DNA of 64,000 nucleotides from Mesorhizobium sp. Root552. Its GTDB lineage: Bacteria; Pseudomonadota; Alphaproteobacteria; Rhizobiales; Rhizobiaceae. The translations under genes and the position numbers were made by a program. The stretch spans positions 27,469 to 91,468 of the forward strand of contig NZ_LMFV01000012.1 of NCBI RefSeq assembly GCF_001427285.1, in the 5' to 3' direction. Under the pieces are notes generated by a model. It worked only from the letters and a program-made list of their open reading frames with translations, was not told the DNA's origin and made no database searches. Positions 18,147 to 27,097 of the stretch are shown here, piece by piece. Numbering within the stretch: the first letter of the stretch is position 1; each line of letters opens with the position of its first letter.

Positions 18147-18232
18147 CCATCTTGCCCTTGGTCGCCAGCCCGCCTCACTGGCTCCATGCCTACCGTGGCT
18201 GACGCTTATTTGTGTATTTGTGAGGAACAGCC

Positions 18233-19963
18233 ATGCTGGTGTTGCGCCACATCATCCGGCTCATGAAGCTCTGCATTCGGGGACCAGGGGGTAAAGTCGG
18301 CATAGCATACTATGTCGTCGTGCTGGCGCTGGAATTGGCCGACATCGCGGTCTCGCTGCGCATGATCGCGTGGACAAAAGACTTCTACGACGCGCTCCAG
18401 CAGGCAAACGCGCCGGAAGCTCTGCGCCAGATCGGCATTTTCAGCCTCATCGTCCTCGTTGCGGTTGCACTCGGGCTGTCGTCGACCTACTTGCGTAAGC
18501 TGCTTGAGATCCGCTGGCGTGGTGCGCTCACCTCGCAAATTCTTGACCGTTGGCTGGAAGGCAAGGCGTATCTGCGTATGAAGCGCGGCGCCGACGGTAG
18601 CAACCTCGACAATCCCGACCAGCGCATTGCCGAGGACTGCCGCATCTTTCTTGCCGGCGCGACCATGGACCACGGCTCGGCCAGCGGCATCATTTCGATG
18701 TCGCTCGATCTTGTCACCCGCATCGTGGCGCTTTTTTCGTATGTGGCCCTGCTCTGGAGCCTTTCGGCTTTCGCGCTCGACCTTTCCTTTATCGGCATCG
18801 ACGCCGAGTTGCCACGCTACATGGTCTGGGCCGCCTTTGCCTATGTCGCTCTGTCCAGCGGAATTACCCATCTGCTCGGACGGCCGCTCAAGCAGCTCTA
18901 CGTGTGGCAGCAACGCCGCGAGGCAGACTATCGCTTCGCGCTTGTCCGCTTGCGCGAGAACGCCGAAGCCGTAGCGCTGTCTGACGGAGAGCCATCCGAA
19001 CGCAAGGAAATCGACACGCGCTTTACGGGCATTATCGCCAACTGGCGGCAATTGATAAACCGCGAACTGATCCTTTCCCTGTTCACCGCCCCCTATCACC
19101 GCACGGTTCTGCGCATCCCCATCTTCCTCGCATTGCCTGTCTTCTTCGCCGGGAACCTCACGTTCGGCAGTCTCATGCAACTAGGATCGGCCTTTTCGAG
19201 CGTGGTCACCACGCTGTCGTGGTTTATCTTTGCCTATCGTCCGCTCGCCGAGCTGGCCGCTGCATCCTCGCGGCTTGGACGTTTTCTCGAAGAAATGGAC
19301 AAACATCCCCAAGGTGGCATTCATGCCACCATCGGGCCGTCGGACAAGCTTGTCATCGCCAACTTGAGCCTATCCACGCCACAAGGGCGTCGGCTTCTCG
19401 ACGTTCCGGGGCTTGATATCGAACGCGGCGAGACGGTGTGGCTAAAGGGGGCTTCGGGAATCGGCAAGACAACCTTGCTGAAAGCCCTGGCGGCTATCTG
19501 GCCATATGGGAGCGGCCGTCTCGTCGTTCCCTCAACCACATCGACTTTCCTGCCGCAACACCCCTACCTCCCGTTAGGCGGCATCGCCGATGCGGTCGCA
19601 TATCCGCGCAGTGCAGGCGATTTGCCAGACGGCGACATCAAGGCCGCTCTCGCCGCGGCCGGTTTCCCATCGGAACGCATGTCGATGCCGATCGACGGTC
19701 TTTCCGGAGGCGAACACCAGCGGCTGGCATTGGCGCGCTTGTTCCTACATCGTCCGGCCTGGATATTTCTCGACGAGGCGATGAGCGCTCTCGATACCAG
19801 GGCGGAGAACCATCTTCTCAAACGCCTGCGCCACGATTTGCCCGGCTCCACCTTCGTGATCGTTTCACATCGTTCGCCGGAGGCCATTGGCGGCGTGCGA
19901 ATTGTCGACCTGGACAGAAGCAAGCCTGCAGGTATTCATGCCGGCACGATGGAGGACGCATGA
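18233..19963 (+). CDS. BacA/SbmA-related ABC transporter with fused membrane and ATPase domains (YddA / Rv1819c type)
   Basis: 576 residues. The N-terminal half is an ABC_membrane_2 domain with about five to six membrane spans and the family stretches WTKDFYDALQ, KLLEIRWRGALTSQILDRWL and LDNPDQRIAEDCRIF. The C-terminal half is an ABC ATPase with Walker A GASGIGKTT, signature LSGGEHQRLALARLF and Walker B IFLDEAMSALD. Relatives move peptides, bleomycin or, in Mycobacterium (Rv1819c), cobalamin. Here it stands between a haem receptor and a HemS-like gene and overlaps the latter by ATGA. I infer a role in moving haem or a related tetrapyrrole or siderophore across the inner membrane. A normal HmuUV pair is absent from this window. 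Confidence 0.82.
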   Translation: MLVLRHIIRLMKLCIRGPGGKVGIAYYVVVLALELADIAVSLRMIAWTKDFYDALQQANAPEALRQIGIFSLIVLVAVALGLSSTYLRKLLEIRWRGALTSQILDRWLEGKAYLRMKRGADGSNLDNPDQRIAEDCRIFLAGATMDHGSASGIISMSLDLVTRIVALFSYVALLWSLSAFALDLSFIGIDAELPRYMVWAAFAYVALSSGITHLLGRPLKQLYVWQQRREADYRFALVRLRENAEAVALSDGEPSERKEIDTRFTGIIANWRQLINRELILSLFTAPYHRTVLRIPIFLALPVFFAGNLTFGSLMQLGSAFSSVVTTLSWFIFAYRPLAELAAASSRLGRFLEEMDKHPQGGIHATIGPSDKLVIANLSLSTPQGRRLLDVPGLDIERGETVWLKGASGIGKTTLLKALAAIWPYGSGRLVVPSTTSTFLPQHPYLPLGGIADAVAYPRSAGDLPDGDIKAALAAAGFPSERMSMPIDGLSGGEHQRLALARLFLHRPAWIFLDEAMSALDTRAENHLLKRLRHDLPGSTFVIVSHRSPEAIGGVRIVDLDRSKPAGIHAGTMEDA

Positions 19964-20661
19964 CAATGGAACGCACACCCCCAACTCGCGAACGATTGGA
20001 CATCGAGCCACTACGGGTATTGGCGACCCTGCCTTCGATGGGGAAGGTTATGGTTGCCAGCAGCGAACGAGGCGTCACTCACGAGAGAATCGGCCCGGTA
20101 GAAGCCGTGTCGTCCGAAGGCTTGTTCATCAGAGTTTCCGGGCCTTCACACGATTCCCGGATCGATCCGCGCGAGATCGCAAACATTATTGCCGACCGAA
20201 GTGGACGCATGGGCGAGAAAGTCTTTCCCCGCATCGACTTCCAGACGTCCGACGATGCAGTCTTGTTCAGCGTTGTCGGCTTTGAAGGCATTGAACCGTT
20301 CGACGCGGCCTTGGCGTCCCTGGGCGCTGGCACGCCGCTCGAAGCTGCCCCAGGCAAACCCGCCGGCGAGCGCGGTGAAGTCGTGGAAAGCGATCCAGGG
20401 GCTCTTCCTTTCAGCCGGGCCTCCGCCTCTGGCGAAGCGACGACCATCGGCTTCCATCGGGAAGGCTTCGAACAGCGTTGGCGCGGGCGTATCGAAACCG
20501 TCAAACCAGCGATGGGCTTCATCAATATCATCCAGCCGGATTTCCATATGCATCTCAAGGCGGGTGCCGTGACCGGCTGGCGACAGGATGGTGACAGGCT
20601 GTTTGCGATAGCGCCTGACGGCTCTCTGCTCGGGCTGTTCGTAGCGCCTGAACCTAGATAG
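19960..20661 (+). CDS. haem utilisation protein, short HemS/ChuX-like
   Basis: The frame is open from 19438, but that part is antisense-like to the ABC gene. The ATG at 19960 overlaps its stop. The 233-residue protein resembles haem-handling proteins of the HemS/HmuS/ChuX group. ERIGPVEAVSSEG plus DSRIDPREIANIIADR fit the N-terminal repeat. A C-terminal MGFINIIQPDFHMHLKAG, then APDGSLLGLFV, corresponds to the FNLHLRE...FDADGELI region of HemS. It is shorter than HemS, which carries two repeats. It probably binds haem in the cytoplasm after import. The similarity is weak enough that the call depends partly on context. Confidence 0.65.
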   Translation: MTMERTPPTRERLDIEPLRVLATLPSMGKVMVASSERGVTHERIGPVEAVSSEGLFIRVSGPSHDSRIDPREIANIIADRSGRMGEKVFPRIDFQTSDDAVLFSVVGFEGIEPFDAALASLGAGTPLEAAPGKPAGERGEVVESDPGALPFSRASASGEATTIGFHREGFEQRWRGRIETVKPAMGFINIIQPDFHMHLKAGAVTGWRQDGDRLFAIAPDGSLLGLFVAPEPR

Positions 20662-20710
20662 CAACGCCGTCTTGTGTTGTCCGAAGCAGGGCATCGCCAA
20701 GCTGCGTCGT

Positions 20711-20737
20711 AAAAAAGCCCCGGCATCGACCGGGGCT
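20711..20737 (-). terminator. rho-independent terminator at the end of the matA-matB transcript
   Basis: AGCCCCGG-N6-CCGGGGCT with six A on its left side, so read leftward it is a hairpin followed by a T-run. It lies about 215 bases after the matB stop and about 50 bases after the stop of the rightward HemS-like gene. It could serve both directions but fits the leftward one better. Confidence 0.65.
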
Positions 20738-20881
20738 GAGTTGTTTGATGGCTGACGGCACCGAAGAGTTGGTTGCTTCCTGCCCGTGGCTGTCATGCTG
20801 ATGATCTACAGCACAAATCCACCATACAGACTAACCGGTGAAGCGCAATATATAGGGTGCCTCATAGGGTAACGCCGAATA

Positions 20882-20925
20882 CCCCGTCAGGCGGCGTGGC
20901 CGAAAAGCTCCTCTCCCTGACGGGG
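20882..20925. repeat. inverted repeat downstream of matB
   Basis: CCCCGTCAGG at 20882-20891 and its exact complement at 20916-20925, with a 24-base loop. It lies 28 bases after the matB stop and may stabilise the transcript end. It also resembles fragments of dispersed rhizobial intergenic repeats. Confidence 0.5.
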
Positions 20926-20952
20926 AAGGATGGGTTGCGACGGACTGGTTGC

Positions 20953-22467
20953 TCAGCTCGCGTAGAGTCCGGCGAATTCCTCGCGCAGGGCGTTCTTCTG
21001 GATCTTGCCCATAGCGTTGCGGGGCAGCGCGTCCTTGACCAGTATCCGCTTCGGGATCTTGAACTTGGCCAGCACGCTTTCGAGCTCGCCGCGGATCGCG
21101 GCCTCGTCCACGGCGCGACCGGCGCGCGCCGTCACCACCGCCGTCACCGCCTCGCCGAAATCTGCATGCGGCAGGCCGATCACCGCCGACTCGCCGATCG
21201 ACGGCAGCGCGTCGAGCGCGTTCTCAACCTCGGCCGGATAGACGTTGAAGCCGCCCGAGATAATCAGGTCCTTGGCGCGGCCGGAGATGGTGAAATAGCC
21301 GTCAGGATCGACATAGCCGAGGTCACCGGTGACGAAGAAGCCGTCGGCGCGGAATTCCTGTGCTGTCTTCTCCGGCATGCGCCAATAGCCAGAGAAGACA
21401 TTCGGCCCCTTGAGCTCGATGACGCCGACCTCGCCCTGCGGTAGCGCCGTCCCCGTCTCCGGATCGGCGATACGCACAGTGATGCCCGGCAGTGCGAAGC
21501 CGACAGCGCCCGGGCGCCGCTCGCCATCATAGGGGTTGGAGGTGATCATGTTGGTCTCGGTCATGCCGTAGCGCTCTAGGATGGCGTGGCTGGTGCGTGC
21601 GGTGAAGGCGCGGTGCGTCTCGGCCGACAGCGGCGCCGAGCCTGACACGAACAGCCGCATGTGGCTGGCGGCGGCGCGGTCGAAGCGGCCGTCGGCAAGC
21701 AGCCGGGTGTAGAAGGTCGGCACGCCCATCATCGTGGTGGCGTGGGGCAGGGCCGCCATCACCGCGTCGATGTCGAACCTCGGCAGGTATATCATCGACG
21801 CACCCGACAGCATCACCGTGTTGATGGCGACGAACAGCCCGTGCGTGTGAAAGATAGGCAGGGCGTGCAGGAGCACGTCGCCGGCGCTGAAGCGCCAGCT
21901 CTCGACGAGGGCGATCGCGTTGGAGCGCAGGTTCTCGTGGGTGATCATCGCGCCCTTCGAGCGGCCCGTCGTGCCGGAGGTGTAGAGGATCGCGGCGAGG
22001 TCGTCAGGGCTGGTCGCGACGGTGGCGAAGGTCGCCGGCATGTCGCGGACCGACTGCTGAAGCGTGCCGGTACCGGCCGCGTCCAGCGTCTCGATGCGAC
22101 CGGCCGCCGCGCCAAGTATGGCGCGCAGCGTGGCGAGGCTACCCGGCTCGCACACCACCAGGGCAGGCTCGGCGTCGCCGACGAAGTAGCTCACCTCGGC
22201 TGGCGTGTAGGCCGGATTGAGCGGCAGGTAGACGGCACCGGCCCGCAGGCATCCGAGATAGAGCCAGACGCTGTCGACATGCTTGCCGGTCTGCACCGCG
22301 ACCCGGTCGCCCGGTTTCACACCCAGCGACGCCAGAACATTGGCATAGCGCGCCGAGGCCGCCAGCATGTCGGCGTAGGACAGCGACTTGCGGCCATCGG
22401 CGTGCAGGAACGGACGCGCCGGATCGGCGATCGCGGCCCGCATGGTGGCGAACAGGTTGCCGTTCAT
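20953..22467 (-). CDS. matB: malonyl-CoA synthetase
   Basis: A 504-residue acyl-CoA synthetase of the ANL superfamily, with the AMP-binding core ILYTSGTTGRSKGAM and then LERYGMTETNM, TGDLGYVDPDGYFTISGR and RNAMGKIQKNALRE at the C-terminus carrying the catalytic Lys. MatB ligates malonate to CoA using ATP. The assignment to malonate rather than another acid rests on direct coupling with a malonyl-CoA decarboxylase gene, which it overlaps by ATGA, the same arrangement as in Rhizobium mat operons. Product: malonyl-CoA for decarboxylation to acetyl-CoA. A MatC transporter and a MatR regulator are not in the window. Confidence 0.9.
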   Translation of the reverse strand: MNGNLFATMRAAIADPARPFLHADGRKSLSYADMLAASARYANVLASLGVKPGDRVAVQTGKHVDSVWLYLGCLRAGAVYLPLNPAYTPAEVSYFVGDAEPALVVCEPGSLATLRAILGAAAGRIETLDAAGTGTLQQSVRDMPATFATVATSPDDLAAILYTSGTTGRSKGAMITHENLRSNAIALVESWRFSAGDVLLHALPIFHTHGLFVAINTVMLSGASMIYLPRFDIDAVMAALPHATTMMGVPTFYTRLLADGRFDRAAASHMRLFVSGSAPLSAETHRAFTARTSHAILERYGMTETNMITSNPYDGERRPGAVGFALPGITVRIADPETGTALPQGEVGVIELKGPNVFSGYWRMPEKTAQEFRADGFFVTGDLGYVDPDGYFTISGRAKDLIISGGFNVYPAEVENALDALPSIGESAVIGLPHADFGEAVTAVVTARAGRAVDEAAIRGELESVLAKFKIPKRILVKDALPRNAMGKIQKNALREEFAGLYAS

Positions 22468-23804
22468 GACTTCATCCCCTCCATAATCGCTGATTCGACC
22501 AGCCGTCCGCCGGCCGCAGCGAGCCGGCGCACCGCGGCGGACACGGCAACCGGCTGGCCCGAAGCATAGGCCTCGTGATTGCGCTCAATCTCGTCGAGCT
22601 TGTAAAGATAGTTGACCATGATGCCGTGCGACGACGCCATGCCGGCATTGCCGGTGTTGGCCAGGAAATTGATGCGTTCCAGCCGCGCGCCGTTGCCGAG
22701 ATGGAAGCGGGCGACCGGATCAGGCAAGCGGCCCGAAGCGTCGCGTGGGCCGGTGAGATACCAGGCGGCCAGCGGCGCGAGCTTTTCCTCCAGCGCAGCA
22801 GCGGTCTCCGGGTTCTTCCACCAGCCGGACGTGGCTATCGCCTCGATGCCGAGCCGGCCGGTGTCTTGCCTAGCCAGCCAGCGGGCGAACAGAGGCACCG
22901 GCGACAGCGTGACGAAGCGGATGAGTTGCGGCAGCTCGTTACGCAGTTCCTCGACCACCTGCTTTATGAGGAAGTTGCCGAACGAGATGCCGCGCAAGCC
23001 GGGCTGGCAATCCGAGATGGAGTAGAACACGGCCGTGTCGGCCTGCGCGGCCTGGATCACCTTGCGGTCAGGGCTGAGGATGGCGTCGATCGACGAGGCC
23101 GCAGCCTTGGCCAGCGCCACTTCCACGAAGATCAACGGCTCGTCACGCAGGCGCGGATGGAAGAAGGCATAGAGGCGCCGGTCGGGCGGGTCGATGCGCC
23201 GCCGCAGGTCGTCCCAGTCCTCGATCTCGTGCACTGCCTCGTAGCGGATGATGCGTTCGAGGATCGCCGCAGGGGTCTCCCAGTCGATACGGCGCAGCTC
23301 CAGGAAGCCCCGATTGAACCAGGATCGGAACAGGTGCTGGAAATCCTTGTCGACCGGATCGAGGTCGCGGTTATCCGGCAACAGCGCGAGCAGGTCGGCC
23401 CGCATCCCGATAAGCTCGGCCGTGCCGCGCGAGGTCTGATTGAGCAGGCGGAAGAGGTTTTGCCGGCGCGGCTCCGACAGATGGTGCAGGGATTCCGCCG
23501 CACGCTCGTCGGGGGCCGAGGCGAAGCGCCGCGCCGCGGCGATCAGCGGCTCCATGTCGGGGCCGAATTCGTCCAGAAGCATGCGGAAGAACGCCGGGCG
23601 CGTGGCTGCGTCCATGCTGCGATAACGTTCGAGAATCTCGGAGGCCGTGGCCAGCGCGCCGGCTTCGCCGCGCGACGACAGCAGGCTTGCGCAAAGCGCG
23701 GTCAGCTGCTCAACGGGCGTCGCCGCCTGTGGGATGGCGTTGAAATCGACCAGCGCCTTGCCGCGCTCGGTGATGGCAGCCAGCATGTCGCCGAGAAAAG
23801 ACAT
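22464..23804 (-). CDS. matA: malonyl-CoA decarboxylase
   Basis: A 446-residue MCD-family protein. An N-terminal helical domain is followed by the acetyltransferase-fold catalytic domain with LIFVEVALAK, FYSISDCQPGLRGISFGNFLIK and VARFHLGNGARLERINFLAN, then SSHGIMVNYLYKL near the C-terminus. It converts malonyl-CoA to acetyl-CoA and CO2 in the cytoplasm. GGAG precedes the ATG at 23804. The promoter region is shared with the divergent ABC importer and holds a diverged copy of the TATCC-type motif at 23863-23879. This suggests malonate use is switched on together with the heterocycle genes. Confidence 0.93.
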   Translation of the reverse strand: MSFLGDMLAAITERGKALVDFNAIPQAATPVEQLTALCASLLSSRGEAGALATASEILERYRSMDAATRPAFFRMLLDEFGPDMEPLIAAARRFASAPDERAAESLHHLSEPRRQNLFRLLNQTSRGTAELIGMRADLLALLPDNRDLDPVDKDFQHLFRSWFNRGFLELRRIDWETPAAILERIIRYEAVHEIEDWDDLRRRIDPPDRRLYAFFHPRLRDEPLIFVEVALAKAAASSIDAILSPDRKVIQAAQADTAVFYSISDCQPGLRGISFGNFLIKQVVEELRNELPQLIRFVTLSPVPLFARWLARQDTGRLGIEAIATSGWWKNPETAAALEEKLAPLAAWYLTGPRDASGRLPDPVARFHLGNGARLERINFLANTGNAGMASSHGIMVNYLYKLDEIERNHEAYASGQPVAVSAAVRRLAAAGGRLVESAIMEGMKS

Positions 23805-23862
23805 CAGAGGCTCCGCTTGCCGCCCTGTTGCATTGACAGTCGCCCGCCTGCGTCAGATTTTA

Positions 23863-23879
23863 TATCCATATAATGAACT
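23863..23879. promoter_or_regulatory. diverged TATCC-type operator upstream of matA
   Basis: TATCCATATAATGAACT agrees at 12 of 17 positions with the TATCCGTATAGTGGATA sites found upstream of the importer and hyuA. It lies 59-75 bases upstream of the matA start. A second TATATCC follows at 23881. This is the weakest of the four sites. Confidence 0.4.
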
Positions 23880-24280
23880 CTATATCCAAAATATGACGCT
23901 GCGCAAGCTGGGTGTCGGGCGCACGTGGAAGACGGTCGCTCGCGTCGGATGATGGCGTCGCTCGCGTGATGTTCGACGTATCCGAGCCGCGACACATGAG
24001 GGCCGGAATCTCGGCAGGTTCACGTGTGCCGTGCCGCCGCAGGCGAATGGGCGCGCCTTTGGTCGCTCCCGGCAAGGGAGGGCGGGGATTTGCAACTGCC
24101 ATCCAATGCAAACAGGAAAGGTCCATGCCCTTCGGCGAAGCCAACGGAAACCGACCCTGAACAGCGAGAAGTCAGGGTGGGGAACATGGCGGTCTCCGCC
24201 ACGCCCGGCACATCGTTGAAAAGTCGCGGCAAGGGCCCCGATTCCCGCTTGCGGGCAGGGTAGGCACGTGTTACTTTTTA

Positions 24281-24305
24281 GGATATAGTATCCGTATAGT
24301 GGATA
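24281..24305. promoter_or_regulatory. TATCC-N7-GGATA operator upstream of the ABC importer operon
   Basis: TATCCGTATAGTGGATA at 24289-24305, preceded by a third half-site GGATA at 24281-24285, so the region reads GGATA-N3-TATCC-N7-GGATA. The identical 17-base sequence occurs at 35349-35365. It is a candidate site for the IclR regulator at 40254-41099. Confidence 0.6.
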
Positions 24306-24353
24306 TAGACTTCGGTCGGTATCCAGAAAAAAACGAGGGGAGATACGAGGTTC

Positions 24354-25082
24354 ATGGCCACGCAGGGCGCCATCCTTTCGATTGCTGGCCTGTCGGTGTC
24401 CTACGGCACGGTGCATGCCGTCCGGCAGCTCGACATGGAGATTTCGGAAGGCGAAACCGTCGTTCTCCTCGGCGCCAACGGCGCCGGCAAGTCGAGCACG
24501 CTCAATGCCATTGTCGGGCTTGCGCCGCGCAGTGGCGGCCGGCTGGTCTTCGCCGGCGAGGACATCACGCGCAAGCCGACCGAGGCGATCATCCGCTCCG
24601 GCCTCGCGCTGGTCCCGGAAGGCCGGCGGCTGTTCTCCAACATGACAGTGCGCGAGAACCTGCGCCTCGGGGCGGCGGCGCTGTCGACCGTCGAGTTCGA
24701 CCGGGAGCGGCAGGCGCTGGAGGATATGTTCCCGATCACCCGCCGCCGCGCCCACGAGCAGGCGGGGCTGCTTTCGGGCGGCGAGCAGCAGCAGGTCGCA
24801 ATCGCGCGCGCGCTTCTGGCGCGGCCGAAGCTTTTGCTGCTCGACGAGCCGTCGCTCGGGCTCGCGCCGATCATCGTCAACACGATCTTCGAGATCATCG
24901 CCGAACTGAAGCGGCGCAAGGTGACCATCTTGCTGGTCGAGCAGAACGCCGAGCGGGCGCTGTCGATCGCCGACCGCGCCTATGTGCTGGCCCAGGGCAG
25001 GCTCGAGCTTTCGGGCGCCGCCGGCAGCATCAACGCCACCACACTCGAAAAAGCCTATCTCGGCGAGCGGGAACACGCCTAA
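24354..25082 (+). CDS. branched-chain-type ABC transporter ATP-binding protein (LivF type)
   Basis: A 242-residue ABC ATPase. Walker A is GANGAGKSS, then VPEGRRLFSNMTVRENL (typical of LivF), signature LSGGEQQQVAIARALL, Walker B LLLLDEPSLGLAP and the H-loop region equivalent LLVEQNAERALS. It is the first gene of a five-gene importer set. Its TAA overlaps the ATG of the permease by one base. It lies downstream of the TATCC-N7-GGATA site. Confidence 0.92.
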   Translation: MATQGAILSIAGLSVSYGTVHAVRQLDMEISEGETVVLLGANGAGKSSTLNAIVGLAPRSGGRLVFAGEDITRKPTEAIIRSGLALVPEGRRLFSNMTVRENLRLGAAALSTVEFDRERQALEDMFPITRRRAHEQAGLLSGGEQQQVAIARALLARPKLLLLDEPSLGLAPIIVNTIFEIIAELKRRKVTILLVEQNAERALSIADRAYVLAQGRLELSGAAGSINATTLEKAYLGEREHA

Positions 25083-25975
25083 TGCAACTTGCCTTGCAGC
25101 AATTCATCAACGCCCTGTCTCTCGGGTCGATCTATGCGCTGGTGGCGCTCGGCGTCGCCATCCTGTTCAGCATCCTGCGCCTGGCGAATTTCGCCCATGG
25201 CGAGTTGATGACGACGGCCGGCTTCACCCTCTACATGACGCTTGCCTCCGGCTGGAACTGGGTGCTGGCGGTGATCGCGGCAATAGCAGCTTCCGTTGTT
25301 GCCGCGCTGATCCTTGAACGCGTCGCCTATCGGCGCCTGCGCAACGCCCAGCCGCTGACGCTGCTGATGACCTCCTTTGCCGTCTCGGTGGCGCTGCAGA
25401 GCATTTTCCTGCTCACCTTCGGCGCGCGGCCCAAGGGCATCGAGCTGCCTGCCTTCGTCGATGCCTCGTTCCGCATCGGCGGCATGCGGGTGCAGTGGCT
25501 GGATATCGCCATCATCCTCATCACCGCGGCCATCGTGTTCGGCCTGACGCTGTTCCTGCGCAAGACCGTCATCGGTCTCGCGCTGCGCTCCGCCGCCGAC
25601 GATTTCCAGACGACGCGGCTGATGGGCGTGAAGGCCAATGCGCTGTTCGTCGGCGCCTTCGTGCTGTCCGGCATGCTGGCCGGAATCGCGGCGCTGTTCT
25701 ACTTCGCGACCGTGCCCAACGTCGTGCCGAGTTCGGGTTTCGAGCCGATGCTCAAGGGTTTCATCGCCTGCGTCATCGGTGGCCTTGGCAGCCTGCCGGC
25801 AGCGATCGTCGGTGGCTTTCTGCTGGCCTTCCTCGAGGTTGGTTCGGACGCGCTCCTATCGGACAATTTCAGTCCTTATCTCGACGCGATCGTCTTCCTC
25901 ATCGCCATCGTCATCCTGCGCTGGCGTCCGGGCGGAATCTTCGGCGTGCGCCTGACTGCGGAGCAGCGAGTATGA
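25082..25975 (+). CDS. branched-chain-type ABC transporter permease (LivH type)
   Basis: 297 residues from the ATG at 25082. The frame runs further upstream only as a shadow of livF. It is a hydrophobic protein of about eight spans with the LivH-type start QQFINALSLGSIYALVALG, FSILRLANFAHGELM, the EAA-like GLALRSAADDFQTTRLMGVK and FIACVIGGLGSLPAAIVGG. It forms half of the inner-membrane channel and overlaps the next permease gene by ATGA. Confidence 0.92.
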   Translation: MQLALQQFINALSLGSIYALVALGVAILFSILRLANFAHGELMTTAGFTLYMTLASGWNWVLAVIAAIAASVVAALILERVAYRRLRNAQPLTLLMTSFAVSVALQSIFLLTFGARPKGIELPAFVDASFRIGGMRVQWLDIAIILITAAIVFGLTLFLRKTVIGLALRSAADDFQTTRLMGVKANALFVGAFVLSGMLAGIAALFYFATVPNVVPSSGFEPMLKGFIACVIGGLGSLPAAIVGGFLLAFLEVGSDALLSDNFSPYLDAIVFLIAIVILRWRPGGIFGVRLTAEQRV

Positions 25976-27048
25976 ACATGCTTGCCGGAAAATGGTGGAA
26001 ACAGTCACTCGTCGGCTCGGCGCTGCTGCTTGCCATCGTGCTGGTGATCGTCGCGATCGTTGCTTTGGCCGGTTCGACCACTGACATGCGCATCCTGATG
26101 GTGTTCCTGATCAACGTTATCGCCGCGATTTCGCTGCAGACCTATGCCGGCAATTCCGGCAACATCTCCTTTGGCCATGTCGGCTTCATGGCGTTCGGCG
26201 CCTACGGCTCGGCGCTGTTTACCGCTGACCCGGCGATCAAGGCGATCGGCATTCCCAATGCGCCGGCGTTCATCCGCGAGGCCGCGATCGGCTTCCTGCC
26301 GGCGATGCTGATCGGCACGGCGGTCGCGGTGGTCGTGGCGGCCGCGATCGGGCGCGTCTTCGTCCGGTTGAGCGGGGCCGCCGCCGCGGTGGCGACACTC
26401 GGCTTCATGGTCATCATCTACACGCTGCTATCGAATGCCGAGGAGCTGACCCGTGGCTCGAAGGCGTTCAGCGGCATCCCCGAATACACCACGCTTGGTT
26501 GGTGCGTGGCGCTGCTGGCGCTAACCATCGTTGTGGCCCGGCTGCTGCGCGATTCCAATACCGGGCTCGGGTTGCGCGCCTGCGCCGACGATCCGATCGC
26601 CGGCCAGGCTGCCGGCGTCGATATCCTCAACAGCCGCTACGTGATGTGGGTGGCGAGCGCCGCCGGCGCGGCAATTGCGGGCGCGCTCTATGCGCACTAC
26701 ATCGGCGCCATCCTGCCCAAGGCGTTCCATTTCGAGCTGACCTTCGTGCTGGTCACCATGGTCATCGTCGGGGGCCGCTCGATCACCGGTGCGGTGGCCG
26801 GCGCCGCCCTCATCACCATCCTGGCAGAAGTGCTGCGCCGCCTGGAGAATGGCTTCTCGATAGGCAGCATCAATCTCAGCGAGGCACCGGGGCTGACCAC
26901 GGCCGTGCTCGCGCTGCTGATCGTCGCGACGCTGACGATCAGGCCGCAGGGACTGGTCAGTCGCTGGGAGGTCGAGGAGCTGCTTCATCGCTGGCAGTTT
27001 CGCCAGAAAGAGCATGCGTCCGTTCGGGCGGAGGAGAATCACGTCTGA
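25972..27048 (+). CDS. branched-chain-type ABC transporter permease (LivM type)
   Basis: 358 residues from the ATG at 25972, within the stop of the LivH-type gene. It has about nine to ten hydrophobic spans with SGNISFGHVGFMAFGAYGSA and LGLRACADDPIAGQAAGVD, and an ILPKAFHFELTFVLVTMVIVGG stretch near the end. It pairs with the LivH-type protein to form the channel. The binding-protein gene follows after 49 bases. Confidence 0.92.
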   Translation: MNMLAGKWWKQSLVGSALLLAIVLVIVAIVALAGSTTDMRILMVFLINVIAAISLQTYAGNSGNISFGHVGFMAFGAYGSALFTADPAIKAIGIPNAPAFIREAAIGFLPAMLIGTAVAVVVAAAIGRVFVRLSGAAAAVATLGFMVIIYTLLSNAEELTRGSKAFSGIPEYTTLGWCVALLALTIVVARLLRDSNTGLGLRACADDPIAGQAAGVDILNSRYVMWVASAAGAAIAGALYAHYIGAILPKAFHFELTFVLVTMVIVGGRSITGAVAGAALITILAEVLRRLENGFSIGSINLSEAPGLTTAVLALLIVATLTIRPQGLVSRWEVEELLHRWQFRQKEHASVRAEENHV

Positions 27049-27097
27049 CTAGAAAGTGCATTCATTCGTCTACACAAAAACGCAAGGGGAACCGACA

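Larger units (their letters stand above)
23805..24353. other. 549-base divergent promoter region between matA and the ABC importer
   Basis: No convincing gene. The small frames here lack known motifs and overlap antisense ones. The two ends carry TATCC-type sites near each operon. The middle is GC-rich and featureless apart from a small CCCGCTTGCGGG hairpin near 24245. Confidence 0.5.

Noticed and set aside
23880..25076. 398-codon leftward frame covering the mat/importer promoter region and livF
   Set aside because: It runs through both operator-like sites and is antisense to livF, so it is not a plausible gene.
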